DNA of 64,000 nt from JAWLHA01 sp041690535. Its GTDB lineage: Bacteria; Pseudomonadota; Gammaproteobacteria; Thiohalomonadales; Thiohalomonadaceae. The translations under genes were made by a program, and so were the position numbers. The stretch spans positions 163,402-227,401 of the forward strand of contig JAWLHA010000001.1 in NCBI GenBank assembly GCA_041690535.1, read 5' to 3'. The stretch's first letter is position 1. Every line of letters starts with the position of its first letter. Shown in pieces: positions 32,848 through 43,260 of this stretch. Below the pieces are notes generated by a model. It made no database searches, was not told the origin of the DNA, and was given only the letters and a program-made list of their open reading frames with translations.

Positions 32848-34112
32848 GAAAGATAGGGGAGAGAGCGCCAGGGAGACGACGCTTGCGGATCCTCTTCGTG
32901 ACCTCGGACAAGTTCCCGCCGATCCGGCCCGCGGCAATGGCGATCTTTGGCCATGCGCTGCCGCGCCGGGGCCACCGAGTGGACTGGTTGGTGCAGGCGC
33001 GGGGAGAGGAGGTGGGACGAGGGCGGCGGACGATGCACCGGGGCGAGATCTTCCTTGCGGGAACGGACGATGGCGGCTCCGGGGTTCGGCGCGTACTGAA
33101 GCATGCCAAGGACCTTTGCAACGATCTGAAGGTGATCAAACTGGTCGCGGCACGTCGCTACGATCTGGTGCAGGTGAAGGACAAATATCTCTCGGCGGTG
33201 ATCGCCTTGGTGGTCTGCAAGGCCACCCGCACTGGCTTTTTCTTCTGGCTAGCCTTTCCCCATGCGGAGGCCTCGCTCCATGAGGTCAGCCAAGGCACGG
33301 CGCGTTACCGTTGGGCCTACTGGCTCCGGGGGCATGTGCAGGGGTGGCTGCTTTACAGAGTGATTCTGCGTTGGGCGGACCACAGCTTCGTGCAGAGTGA
33401 GCAGATGAAACGTGACATCGCGGCAAAGGGTATCCGGCCGGAAAAACTGACCCCCGTGCCCGGCTCGCTCAACCTCGCGGAGCTGCCCGGGGCACTGGAG
33501 GCCACGGCGCGCGTGCCTGGAAAGGTGGTCTACCTGGGGACGCTCAACCGCATGCGCCGGCTCGATTTTCTCATCAGGGCGTTCGCCGTGGCCCGGCGCA
33601 TCCAGGGGAATGCGGTGTTGCACCTGGTGGGGGGCGGGGATGCGCCCGAGGACGAGGCCTTTTTGCGCGAGGCGGTGGCGGCGGAGGGGCTGGAGGATGC
33701 GGTCGTTTTTACCGGACGGCTGCCCATGGCGCAGGCGCTCGAATATGTGCGGGACGCGGCGGTGGGGCTCTCCCCCTATTTTCCGACTCCTATCCTCGAT
33801 TCCACCTCTCCCACCAAGTTGATCGAATACATGGCGATGGGAATTCCGGTGGTCGGCAACGACCACCCGGAGCAGCGGATGGTGATTGGCGAGAGCGGTG
33901 CCGGCCTCTGCGTGCCGTGGCAGGAGGAGGCGTTCGGCAAGGCCATTGCCGCGATCCTCAGGGCGCCCGGGCAGTGGGGCGAGATGGGTTGGGCGGGACG
34001 GCGCTATGTGGAGCAGCACCGTACGAATGAAGTAATGACCGATCGCGTCGAGGTCATCTACCTGCGCTGGCGGCATGGGCACAGGGCCGTGGCCGGCGCG
34101 CCAGACCTGTGA
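32844..34112 (+). CDS. GT4-family glycosyltransferase
   Basis: 422 residues, GT-B fold. RILFVTSDKFPPIRPAA begins the acceptor domain, KVVYLGTLNRMRRLDFLIRAF begins the donor domain, and LDSTSPTKLIEYMAMGIPVVG with conserved Ser-Pro-x-Lys and Glu residues is the nucleotide-sugar site of the WcaL/ExpE-like group. GTG 32844 overlaps the previous stop by four bases; the first 13 residues are basic and poorly conserved, so a start near TTG 32883 is possible. Its own stop overlaps the next GTG, making a coupled trio of sulfotransferase and two glycosyltransferases. Confidence 0.88.
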   Translation: MRKIGERAPGRRRLRILFVTSDKFPPIRPAAMAIFGHALPRRGHRVDWLVQARGEEVGRGRRTMHRGEIFLAGTDDGGSGVRRVLKHAKDLCNDLKVIKLVAARRYDLVQVKDKYLSAVIALVVCKATRTGFFFWLAFPHAEASLHEVSQGTARYRWAYWLRGHVQGWLLYRVILRWADHSFVQSEQMKRDIAAKGIRPEKLTPVPGSLNLAELPGALEATARVPGKVVYLGTLNRMRRLDFLIRAFAVARRIQGNAVLHLVGGGDAPEDEAFLREAVAAEGLEDAVVFTGRLPMAQALEYVRDAAVGLSPYFPTPILDSTSPTKLIEYMAMGIPVVGNDHPEQRMVIGESGAGLCVPWQEEAFGKAIAAILRAPGQWGEMGWAGRRYVEQHRTNEVMTDRVEVIYLRWRHGHRAVAGAPDL

Positions 34113-35224
34113 GCGCCGACTCCATGGAACAGAGGCTGAGAGTTGTGATGTTCGGCCCAGCGCTGAGCGCCACCAGCGGCATCTCCGCAGTGGTGAACAA
34201 GTGGCTCGCGGCAGGGCTCGGGGAGCGGGTGGAGGTACGCTACCTCTCCACCCTGGACGTCTATGCGCCAGGGCGTTACCTGGCCAAGGCGCTGGAGGCG
34301 ATGCGCGCCTACGTGCAGCTGGCACGGCTTCGGCCGGGGGAGTTGGACCTTGTGCATCTTCACGTCTCCAGCGGCATGAGCTTCTATCGCAAGCTTGGGG
34401 TGTTCGTGCTCACGCGGCTGAAGCGGTTGAAAGCAGTGGTTCATCTGCACGGCTCAACCTTTCGCGAGTTCTATGAACAGGGCGGGCGCGTACGGCAAGC
34501 GCTCATCCGGTGGATGTTTCGCCGGGCCGAAAGGGTCATCGTCCTCTCGGAGTACTGGAAGGGGTTGGTGGGCGAGTGGGCGGGAGACGAAGGCCACATC
34601 GAAGTGGTGCACAACGCCGCACTTCCCTCCACGAAGAGGGGCACGGGCGGGGCGGGGGAGATTGTGATTGCCTGCATGGGGCGGCTCGGGCAGCGCAAGG
34701 GGACCTATGACCTGCTCGAGGTGTTCCGCCGCCTGGCCGGAGAACGGCAGGATGTCCGTCTGGTGCTCGGCGGGGACGGGGAGGTGGAGCGCGTGCGCAG
34801 CATGGTGCGCGAGCAGGGACTAGAAGGCCGGGTGGAGGTGCCGGGTTGGCTCGAAGGGGAGGCCAAAGAGGCGGTGTTCGAGCGTGCGGATGTCTATGCG
34901 CTCCCATCCTACAACGAGGGGCTCCCCGGCTCGCTGCTGGAAGCCATGGCCGCGGGCACGCCGGTGATCACGACCCCGGTGGGCGGCATACCGGAACTGG
35001 TGGAGGACGGCCTCAACGGCTATCTGGTGCAGCCCGGAGACATCGACAGTCTCCATGGCCGATTGAGCCGGCTGTGTGAGGACACCGGCCTGCGCGCCGC
35101 CATGGGAGCGGCGGCGCGGGCACGGGTGGAGGAGGCGTTCGACGTCCGCAAGGCGGTAGGTGATCTGCTGGCCCTCTACCGTGGGCTTCACGAGCGGGGA
35201 AACGTCAACCGGTTGTCCGCCTGA
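34109..35224 (+). CDS. GT4-family glycosyltransferase
   Basis: 371 residues. RVVMFGPALSATSGISAVVN opens the GT-B fold; DLVHLHVSSGMSFYRK and VVHLHGSTFREFYE complete the acceptor half. The donor half has VIACMGRLGQRKGTYDLLEVF, VLGGDGEVERVRSMV and LPSYNEGLPGSLLEAMAAG with the Glu-x7-Glu motif. Start GTG 34109 overlaps the previous stop by four bases. Sugar donor unknown. About 110 bases then separate it from the oxidoreductase gene. Confidence 0.9.
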   Translation: MSADSMEQRLRVVMFGPALSATSGISAVVNKWLAAGLGERVEVRYLSTLDVYAPGRYLAKALEAMRAYVQLARLRPGELDLVHLHVSSGMSFYRKLGVFVLTRLKRLKAVVHLHGSTFREFYEQGGRVRQALIRWMFRRAERVIVLSEYWKGLVGEWAGDEGHIEVVHNAALPSTKRGTGGAGEIVIACMGRLGQRKGTYDLLEVFRRLAGERQDVRLVLGGDGEVERVRSMVREQGLEGRVEVPGWLEGEAKEAVFERADVYALPSYNEGLPGSLLEAMAAGTPVITTPVGGIPELVEDGLNGYLVQPGDIDSLHGRLSRLCEDTGLRAAMGAAARARVEEAFDVRKAVGDLLALYRGLHERGNVNRLSA

Positions 35225-35333
35225 TGGGTTAGCGCCGCAGGCGGTTCTTCAGTCGCCAGACAACAATGGCGGAAAGACCCGGTACGCCTTCAGGCGCAGT
35301 GGCATTGATCGACGGGACAGGGAACGAACGGCC

Positions 35334-37562
35334 ATGAGGCAGATCAGCCAGAATTACCGTACCGGCGAAATCCGGCTAGAGGAGGTCTCCTTGCCGCTAC
35401 TGAAGCGTGGCGGCGTACTGGTGCAGACGCACTACAGCGTCATCTCCACCGGCACCGAGGGGATGAAGGCCCGCGAGGGCAAGATGTCCTATGTGGGCAA
35501 GGCGAAGGCCCGCCCCGATCAGGTCAAGAAGGTGCTCCAGTCGGTCCAGCAACAGGGGGTGGCCGCCACCTATCAGAAGGTGATGAACCGGCTCGACAGC
35601 CTCACCCCCCTGGGCTACTCCCTCGCCGGCACCGTGGTGGCCGTGGGCGCAGGGGCGGATGAATTCACCGTGGGCCAGCGGGTCGCCTGTGCCGGAGCCG
35701 GCTATGCCAACCACGCCGAGATCAACTTTGTGCCCAAGAATTTGGTGGTTCCGGTGCCGGAGGGGGTGGCCATGGAGCATGCCGCCTTCACCACCATCGG
35801 CGCCATCGCCATGCAGGGCTTTCGCCAGGCGGAGATGCAGCTGGGCGAGACCGCCTGCGTCATTGGGCTGGGGCTGTTGGGGCAGCTGCTGGTGCAGCTA
35901 TTGCGCGCCGCCGGTATTCAGGTCATCGGCATCGATCTGATCGAGGAGCGCTGCCGCCTCGCCGAACGGTTCGGCGCGGGCGGTGCACTACGCCCGGATG
36001 AGCCCGGGCTGCTGCTCGCCATCAACCGCCTGACGGGCGGCATCGGTGTTGATTGCACCTTGATTGCCGCGGGGGGCGAGAGCAACGGTCCGGCGGAGCT
36101 TGCGGTCGAGATCGCGCGGGACCGCGGCCGTATCGTCGACATCGGCAAGACCCGCCTGGATCTGCCCTGGAATGCCTGCTACGAGAAGGAGCTGGATTTG
36201 CGCTTCTCCCGCTCCTACGGACCCGGACGCTACGACACCAACTACGAAGAGCGGGGCATCGACTACCCCGTCGGCTATGTGCGCTGGACCGAGCGGCGCA
36301 ACATGCAGGCCTTTCTGAAGCTGGTGTCGGAACGGCGAGTGGATTTGGCGCCGGTCATCGCCGGGATTCGTCCCTTCAGCGAGGCCGAGACCGTCTATGA
36401 GGAGCTGTCCGAAGGGAAGTTGTCGGGGCTGGGGGTGGTGTTTTGTCACGCACAGGGTGTGGACCAGGTGAGACGCCTGCCACTGCCTCCCAGGGAGGCC
36501 GCCAGGGTCCGAAAAGGGGTGGAGGGGAGTGCGCAGATAGGGCTGATTGGCGCGGGCAACTACGCCTCCACCATGCTCCTGCCCCACCTGGCGGCGAATC
36601 CGGGCGTCTGCCTGAGGGAGGTCGCCACCGCCACGAGTCTCTCCGCCCGCAACGCAGCGCGCAAATTCAAGTTCGAGCGCTACGGCACGGACCATCGCGC
36701 GCTGCTCGCCGCACCCGATGTGGATGCAGTGATCATCGCCACCCACCACGCCACCCATGCCCCCATGGTTGCCGAGGCGCTGCGGGCGGGAAAGGCGGTG
36801 CACGTGGAGAAGCCCCTGGCCATCGACCTGGAGGGGCTCATGGAGGTGTGGACGGCCGTTCGGGAGAGCAGGAACGAGCGGGTCATGGTGGGTTTCAATC
36901 GCCGCTTCGCGCCGCTGGTGAGGGAGGCTGCGGCCTACTTCCGGCGCCGCTCCGGACCGCTCGCCATGAGCTACCGGGTGCATGCGGGCCGGCTGGATCA
37001 CGGCTCCTGGTACCTGGACAGCGCCGAGCAAGGCTCCCGTTTCGTGGGGGAGGCGGGCCACTTCCTCGACCTCTTCGCCTATTTCACGGGGGCCCGGCCC
37101 GTCTCGGTCATGGCCCGCGCCCTGCGACCGGCCCAGTCCGCCGCGGATGATCAGGAGAATCTCAGCGTGCTGGTGGAATACAACGATGGTTCGGTGGGGA
37201 CGCTGCTCTATCTGACCCAGGGCGGCGCCAAGGTGCCCAAGGAACTGCTGGAGGTGTTCGGCGAGGGGCGCACCGTTCAACTCCACAATTTCGAATGCCT
37301 GCGCATCTTCGAAGGGAGCAGAGAGCGCAAGCGCTCCATCGGCGCGGTGGACAAGGGGCAGAAGGACGAGATGGCTGAATTCGTCACCGCGGTGCGACTC
37401 GGTCGCACGCCGCCCATCACCCTCGAGTGTCTGTTCGACACCACGCTGGTGACCTTGGGGGCAGCCGAATCCATGCGGCGGGGTGTGCCCGTCTATCTGG
37501 CCGATTACTGGGAGGCGTTGGACGGCGGTCCGCCCCGGGCACAGGGCAGCAGCACCCTGTAG
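35334..37562 (+). CDS. Bi-domain oxidoreductase: alcohol dehydrogenase-like plus Gfo/Idh/MocA-like
   Basis: 742 residues with two Rossmann units. Residues 1-375 are a medium-chain dehydrogenase-like domain: YSVISTGTEGMKAREGK, PLGYSLAGTVVAVGAG, then CVIGLGLLGQLLVQLLRA as NAD-binding loop; the catalytic-zinc Cys-His set of classic alcohol dehydrogenases is not obvious. From about residue 400, IGLIGAGNYASTMLLPHL begins a Gfo/Idh/MocA dehydrogenase with HVEKPLAID (the EKP motif) and GEAGHFLDLFAYFTG. This fused enzyme is commonly found next to heparinase II/III-like and glycosyltransferase genes in exopolysaccharide loci, as here; its reaction is not established, and oxidation or epimerisation of a nucleotide sugar is the usual suggestion. 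Start ATG 35334; the open frame extends further upstream without homology. Confidence 0.88.
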   Translation: MRQISQNYRTGEIRLEEVSLPLLKRGGVLVQTHYSVISTGTEGMKAREGKMSYVGKAKARPDQVKKVLQSVQQQGVAATYQKVMNRLDSLTPLGYSLAGTVVAVGAGADEFTVGQRVACAGAGYANHAEINFVPKNLVVPVPEGVAMEHAAFTTIGAIAMQGFRQAEMQLGETACVIGLGLLGQLLVQLLRAAGIQVIGIDLIEERCRLAERFGAGGALRPDEPGLLLAINRLTGGIGVDCTLIAAGGESNGPAELAVEIARDRGRIVDIGKTRLDLPWNACYEKELDLRFSRSYGPGRYDTNYEERGIDYPVGYVRWTERRNMQAFLKLVSERRVDLAPVIAGIRPFSEAETVYEELSEGKLSGLGVVFCHAQGVDQVRRLPLPPREAARVRKGVEGSAQIGLIGAGNYASTMLLPHLAANPGVCLREVATATSLSARNAARKFKFERYGTDHRALLAAPDVDAVIIATHHATHAPMVAEALRAGKAVHVEKPLAIDLEGLMEVWTAVRESRNERVMVGFNRRFAPLVREAAAYFRRRSGPLAMSYRVHAGRLDHGSWYLDSAEQGSRFVGEAGHFLDLFAYFTGARPVSVMARALRPAQSAADDQENLSVLVEYNDGSVGTLLYLTQGGAKVPKELLEVFGEGRTVQLHNFECLRIFEGSRERKRSIGAVDKGQKDEMAEFVTAVRLGRTPPITLECLFDTTLVTLGAAESMRRGVPVYLADYWEALDGGPPRAQGSSTL

Positions 37563-37721
37563 GAGGTCCGCCCCGGGCCAAATGGTTCGGCCGCAGTTGT
37601 TGGCGGCGGGGCGCCGCTCCTGCAGGTCGGGTGTCGTGAGTCAGGGTGAGGCGCGGCCCGGTACATGGTTCCAGCAGTACCTGATCGCGCCGTGACCCAC
37701 AAAGGAACCAAGGAGGAATGG

Positions 37722-39743
37722 ATGTCCGCAGGTTGGCGCTGGTATGCAAACCGCCTGGGCCGCATGTCGGCCCGCGAGGTGATGCACCGCGCCAGGCGTG
37801 CCGTCCGTGGGGTGGGGCGAAAGCACGGATTCTTTTGTGCGGAGCAGGTGCCGCCTGCCGATCTCGCCATCGAGGGCATCGCCCTGCTGCGGGAGCCGGG
37901 GGAGCTCGATCCCGAAGTCTATGTGAAAGAGGCGGAGTCCATCGCCGCCGGCCATATCCCCACCCTGGGCGATCGGACGTTCCAACTGGATGATGTCGGC
38001 TGGAACGGCGATGCCCAATCGGGCAAGCAGGCCCCCCTCGCCTTCGCCGGCGCCATCGACTACCGCGATGCCGCCCAGGTGGGCGACATCAAATACGTGT
38101 GGGAGCACAACCGTCACCACCACCTGGTGACCCTGGCCCAGGCGTGGCATCTCACGAAAGAGCCGGCCTTCCTGCAGGCGCTGAAGGGCCAGCTGGCCAG
38201 CTGGTTCGATGCCTGCCCCTATTTGCAGGGGCCCAACTGGTGCAGCGCTCTGGAGCTGGGCATCCGCCTCATCAACTGGAGTGCGGCCTGGCAGCTGGCC
38301 GGCGGCCGCCGCTCCCCCCTGTTCGAGGGGGCCGAGGGGGAGGCGTTTCGGAGCCGCTGGCTCGGCGCCGTCTACCAGCATGCCCACACCGCGGCCACCG
38401 ATTACTCCCGCTTCTCTTCAGCCAACAACCATCTGGTGGGGGAGGCTGCCGGGGTCTATATCGCCGCCTGCACCTGGCCCCACTGGGCTGAGCTGCGCCG
38501 CTGGGGCAGCCGGGCGAAGGGGATCCTCGAGAATCAGATCCGCCGTCAGTTCTATCTCGACGGCGTCAACGCAGAGCAGGCCACCAGTTATCAGCGCTTC
38601 TCCACGGAGCTCTTTCTCCTCGCCGCCCTGGCCGGCAAGCACGCGGGGCAGCCCTTCAGCATGCGCTATTGGGCGCAGCTGGAGGCCTCCATGGGTTTCA
38701 TGGCCTCCCTGATGGATGCGGGAGGCCACCTGCCCATGGTGGGCGACAGCGACGATGCCGTGGTGTTGCGGCTCGACCCCTCACCGGAGGCCTGCCCCAC
38801 CCGGGCATTGCTCTCCACCGGGGCTTGCCTGTTTGAGCGCCCGCAGTTCTCGGCCAAGGCCGAACGCATCGTCCGCGACAGCCGCTGGCTGTTGGGGGCG
38901 GGGGCCCGCCACCGCGCCTCGCCGCGCGGGCGCACGCTGCCGCAGCGCCGCTTTCCCCTGGGGGGGTACTTCATCCTCGGGGACCAGTTCGAGACCGACG
39001 GCGAGGTGAAGATGGTGGTGGATGCCGGTCCCCTCGGTTACCGCTCCATCGCCGCCCACGGCCATGCCGATGCCCTGGCGGTGACGCTCTCGCTGGGGGG
39101 CAGGCCGGTGCTGGTGGACCCGGGCACCTATGTCTACCACGCCGAACCCCGTTGGCGCAGCTATTTCAGGGGCACGGCCGCCCACAACACGGTACGGGTG
39201 GATGAGGAGGAGCAGTCGATGAGCGGCGGGCCGTTCATGTGGATACACCACGCCACCGCCCGCTGCGAGCGGTTTCTCTCCACGCCGGAGCGGGACTACT
39301 TCCGCGGCGTACATGACGGCTATCACCGACTGCGCGATCCGGTGACCCACCGGCGCATCATCGACTTCGACAAGCGGGGCCACTGTTTCACCTTCAATGA
39401 CGTCCTCATCTGCAGGGGAGCCCACCGGCTGGAGATCGCCTGGCACCTGGCGGAGGGCTGTGTGGCCCAGGCGCAGGGCAACAGGGTTCACGTAGAGAAC
39501 GGGGCGGCGCAGTTCGAGTTGATCACCGAGGGGGAGGGCGAGTGGCATCACTTGCGCGGGGATAGCGACGCCCCCGGAGGCTGGATCGCCCCCCGCTTCG
39601 GATGCAAGGTGCCGACCTCTACGCTGGTGTGGCGCCGGCAGATTCGGGGCACCGAGGTGGTGAGCACCCGTCTGGACTATCGGTTGAATCAAGGGGAGCG
39701 CAGGCAGGCGGTAAGCGCCGCGGAAGAGGTTGATACCGAGTGA
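37722..39743 (+). CDS. Heparinase II/III family (alginate-lyase-like) protein
   Basis: 673 residues. The N-terminal alpha-toroid includes DIKYVWEHNRHHHLVTLAQAW and SSANNHLVGEAAGVYIAAC, with QATSYQRFSTELFLLA; the C-terminal beta-sandwich has AAHGHADALAVTLSLGG and VDPGTYVYH, then FRGTAAHNTVRVD. Asn-His, Tyr and His residues in these motifs correspond to the catalytic set of heparinase II and PL15/PL17-type lyases. No signal peptide is visible (MSAGWRWYANRLGRMSAREV), so the protein may act in the cytoplasm or be released differently. ATG 37722 has AGGAGG at 37711-37716. Expected role: cleaving or editing the uronic-acid polymer, or a non-catalytic role in its synthesis. Confidence 0.87.
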   Translation: MSAGWRWYANRLGRMSAREVMHRARRAVRGVGRKHGFFCAEQVPPADLAIEGIALLREPGELDPEVYVKEAESIAAGHIPTLGDRTFQLDDVGWNGDAQSGKQAPLAFAGAIDYRDAAQVGDIKYVWEHNRHHHLVTLAQAWHLTKEPAFLQALKGQLASWFDACPYLQGPNWCSALELGIRLINWSAAWQLAGGRRSPLFEGAEGEAFRSRWLGAVYQHAHTAATDYSRFSSANNHLVGEAAGVYIAACTWPHWAELRRWGSRAKGILENQIRRQFYLDGVNAEQATSYQRFSTELFLLAALAGKHAGQPFSMRYWAQLEASMGFMASLMDAGGHLPMVGDSDDAVVLRLDPSPEACPTRALLSTGACLFERPQFSAKAERIVRDSRWLLGAGARHRASPRGRTLPQRRFPLGGYFILGDQFETDGEVKMVVDAGPLGYRSIAAHGHADALAVTLSLGGRPVLVDPGTYVYHAEPRWRSYFRGTAAHNTVRVDEEEQSMSGGPFMWIHHATARCERFLSTPERDYFRGVHDGYHRLRDPVTHRRIIDFDKRGHCFTFNDVLICRGAHRLEIAWHLAEGCVAQAQGNRVHVENGAAQFELITEGEGEWHHLRGDSDAPGGWIAPRFGCKVPTSTLVWRRQIRGTEVVSTRLDYRLNQGERRQAVSAAEEVDTE

Positions 39744-39759
39744 GCATGGAGCAGCGCAC

Positions 39760-41056
<1,297 letters not shown>

Positions 41057-41076
<20 letters not shown>

Positions 41077-42289
41077 GGCACGGCGTGTACTGATGATCGT
41101 CGAGAACCTGCCGGTGCCGTTCGACCGGCGGGTGTGGCGCGAGGCGTGCACCCTGAGGGACGCAGGGTATGTGGTCTCGATCATCTCGCCGACGGGCCAG
41201 GGCTACGAGGCGCGTCGCGATGTGGTGGAGGGGATCCACATCTACCGCCACCCTCTCCCGGTGGAGGCCAACGGCGCCCTCGGGTATCTGCTCGAGTACG
41301 GGGCCGCCCTGGCATGGGAATTCTGGCTGTCGCTGTGGATCTCCCTCACCCGCGGGTTCGATGTCATTCACGCCTGTAATCCGCCGGATCTCATCTTCCT
41401 GGTGGCTGCTCCCTATCGGCTGTTCGGTAAGCGGTTCATCTTCGATCACCACGACATCAACCCGGAGCTCTACGAAGCCAAGTTTGGTCGCCGGGACCGG
41501 CTCTATCGGCTGCTGTGTCGTCTGGAGCGATGGACCTTCCGCAGCGCCCATGTGGTGATCTCCACCAACGAGTCCTACCGGGCCATCGCCGAGGCGCGCG
41601 GGGGGGTGGCGGCGGAGCGGATCTTCGTGGTGCGCAGCGGACCGGATTTGACGCGCATGCGTCCGGTCGAGCCAAACCCGGAGCTGAAGCGCGGCAAACC
41701 CTTTCTGGTGGGCTATGTCGGGGTGATGGGGCGGCAGGAGGGAATTGATCTGCTGCTCGATGCCGCTGCCTTTCTGGTGCATGAGCTTGGGCGCACAGAC
41801 ATCAACTTCACGCTGGTGGGCAGCGGCCCGGAGCTGAATGCCCTCGAACGCTACCGCGATGAGCTCGGGCTGGAGGACTGTGTCGTCTTCACCGGAAGGG
41901 TGCCCGATGAGGTGTTGCTGCGGGTGCTGAGCACTGCCGACGTCTGTGTCAATCCCGATCGGGTCAATGCCATGAACGACAAGTCCACCATGAACAAGAT
42001 CATGGAGTACATGGCGCTGGGCAAACCCATTGTGCAGTTCGAGCTGGCCGAAGGGCGGTACTCGGCACAGGAGGCGTCGCTTTACGCGCGCCCCAACGAT
42101 CCGCGGGACTTTGCCGAACGCATCGCGGAGCTCTGTGACGACGCCGGGAAGCGGTCGCGCATGGGCGCCTTCGGCCGCGAGCGAGTGCGTGACCGTTTGG
42201 CGTGGGAACACGAGGCCCCGAAACTTCTCCAGGCCTACGAGGCCGCTTTCCGCCGCCCGGCCGAGGTGGGTGCGCGCGATGCGGAGTAG
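41057..42289 (+). CDS. GT4-family glycosyltransferase
   Basis: 410 residues. RRVLMIVENLPVPFDRRVWR is the typical opening of a large group of exopolysaccharide GT4 enzymes, followed by DVIHACNPPDLIFL and FIFDHHDINPELYEAKFG. The donor half has VGYVGVMGRQEGIDLLLDA, VFTGRVPDEVLLRVLST and MNKIMEYMALGKPIVQFEL, the nucleotide-sugar site with its conserved Glu. ATG 41057 lies inside the 3' end of the dehydrogenase gene; ATG 41093 would remove 12 residues. Genes of this type often follow directly after a UDP/GDP-sugar dehydrogenase, so a uronic acid donor is plausible. Confidence 0.9.
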
Positions 42290-42295
42290 CAGCCA

Positions 42296-43111
42296 ATGAG
42301 AGCGAGCAAAACCTCACCACGGGATATCATCGCCTTTGTGCACATCGAAAAGGCGGCCGGCACCACCCTCATTCATCTGTTGCGGCGTCATTTCCTGTTC
42401 GCCTACTGCGATGTGCGCCCCCTGTCGAAGGCCTCCGGCAAGCGCTTTACCCCGCGAGACCTGCAGCAGGTGCTGCGCATCAACCCCTTCGTACGCTGCA
42501 TCGGAGGCCATGCAGTGCTCCCACACGGTCCATTGGCGGAGGGATGGCCGGGGATGCGGTACATCACTTTGCTGCGCGACCCCGTCTCGCGTTACGTATC
42601 GCAGTTCCGCTATACCCGCGACAAGAAGGGAAGGGGGCACAGTTTCGAGGACTTTCTCGCCAATGACTGGTATGCCAACTTCCAGACCCGCAAGATCGCC
42701 GGAGTGGACGATCCAGACGCGGCCAAGCGCATTCTGGAGGAGCGCTTCGTGGCGGTGGGTACGGTGGAGCGGTTCGACCTTTTCGTGGAGGCCCTCCGTG
42801 CGATCCTCGGCCAAGGCTTCGCTGCCCGCTACAGACGCTGCAACGTGGCCAGTCGCACTGAAGAGACCGATCGCATCCGACAGGCGTATGGGACGGAGAT
42901 CATGGATCGCAACCGGGCCGACCTGGAGCTCTACCGCTTCGTCGAGGCGTCCTTGGGCAAAAGCCCCGAGCCGGCAGCTCTTCATGCCGAAGTATCGGAA
43001 ACGCCCTCGGTGTTGAGCGCTGCCGCCCTTGCTTTTCGTAAGCTTTACGTTGAGCCGCGCATCGGTCTGCGTCGCAGTCTGAACGGGCTCTCGTGGTCAG
43101 GCTCCTACTGA
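42296..43111 (+). CDS. Sulfotransferase, 2-O-sulfotransferase-like (Sulfotransfer_2)
   Basis: 271 residues. IIAFVHIEKAAGTTLIHLLR is the P-loop of the Sulfotransfer_2 family, whose form HxxKxxGTT is typical of heparan 2-O- and chondroitin sulfotransferases. IGGHAVLPHG and YITLLRDPVSRYVSQFRYTRDKK (3'-phosphate segment, near residue 90) complete the family pattern; FVAVGTVERFDLFVEALRAIL is the conserved C-terminal block. It starts seven bases after the uronic-acid-type glycosyltransferase at 41057 and is the eighth and last sulfotransferase domain of the locus. Enzymes of this family act on uronic acid or neighbouring sugars, which would fit the AlgD-like gene two genes upstream. Confidence 0.86.
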   Translation: MRASKTSPRDIIAFVHIEKAAGTTLIHLLRRHFLFAYCDVRPLSKASGKRFTPRDLQQVLRINPFVRCIGGHAVLPHGPLAEGWPGMRYITLLRDPVSRYVSQFRYTRDKKGRGHSFEDFLANDWYANFQTRKIAGVDDPDAAKRILEERFVAVGTVERFDLFVEALRAILGQGFAARYRRCNVASRTEETDRIRQAYGTEIMDRNRADLELYRFVEASLGKSPEPAALHAEVSETPSVLSAAALAFRKLYVEPRIGLRRSLNGLSWSGSY

Positions 43112-43260
43112 CCGTTCACCCTCTCCAGCCGCTGCTGCACCGCGCCCGGAAGTCGCGGAATCGCAACCCGCCCGGCCGGGCCAGCATGTGAGAAGTCCGG
43201 GCTAGACTACTGGAGAGAACGCCTGAACGACGGATCCAGTCCGCATCGAGGGAGGCGGCC

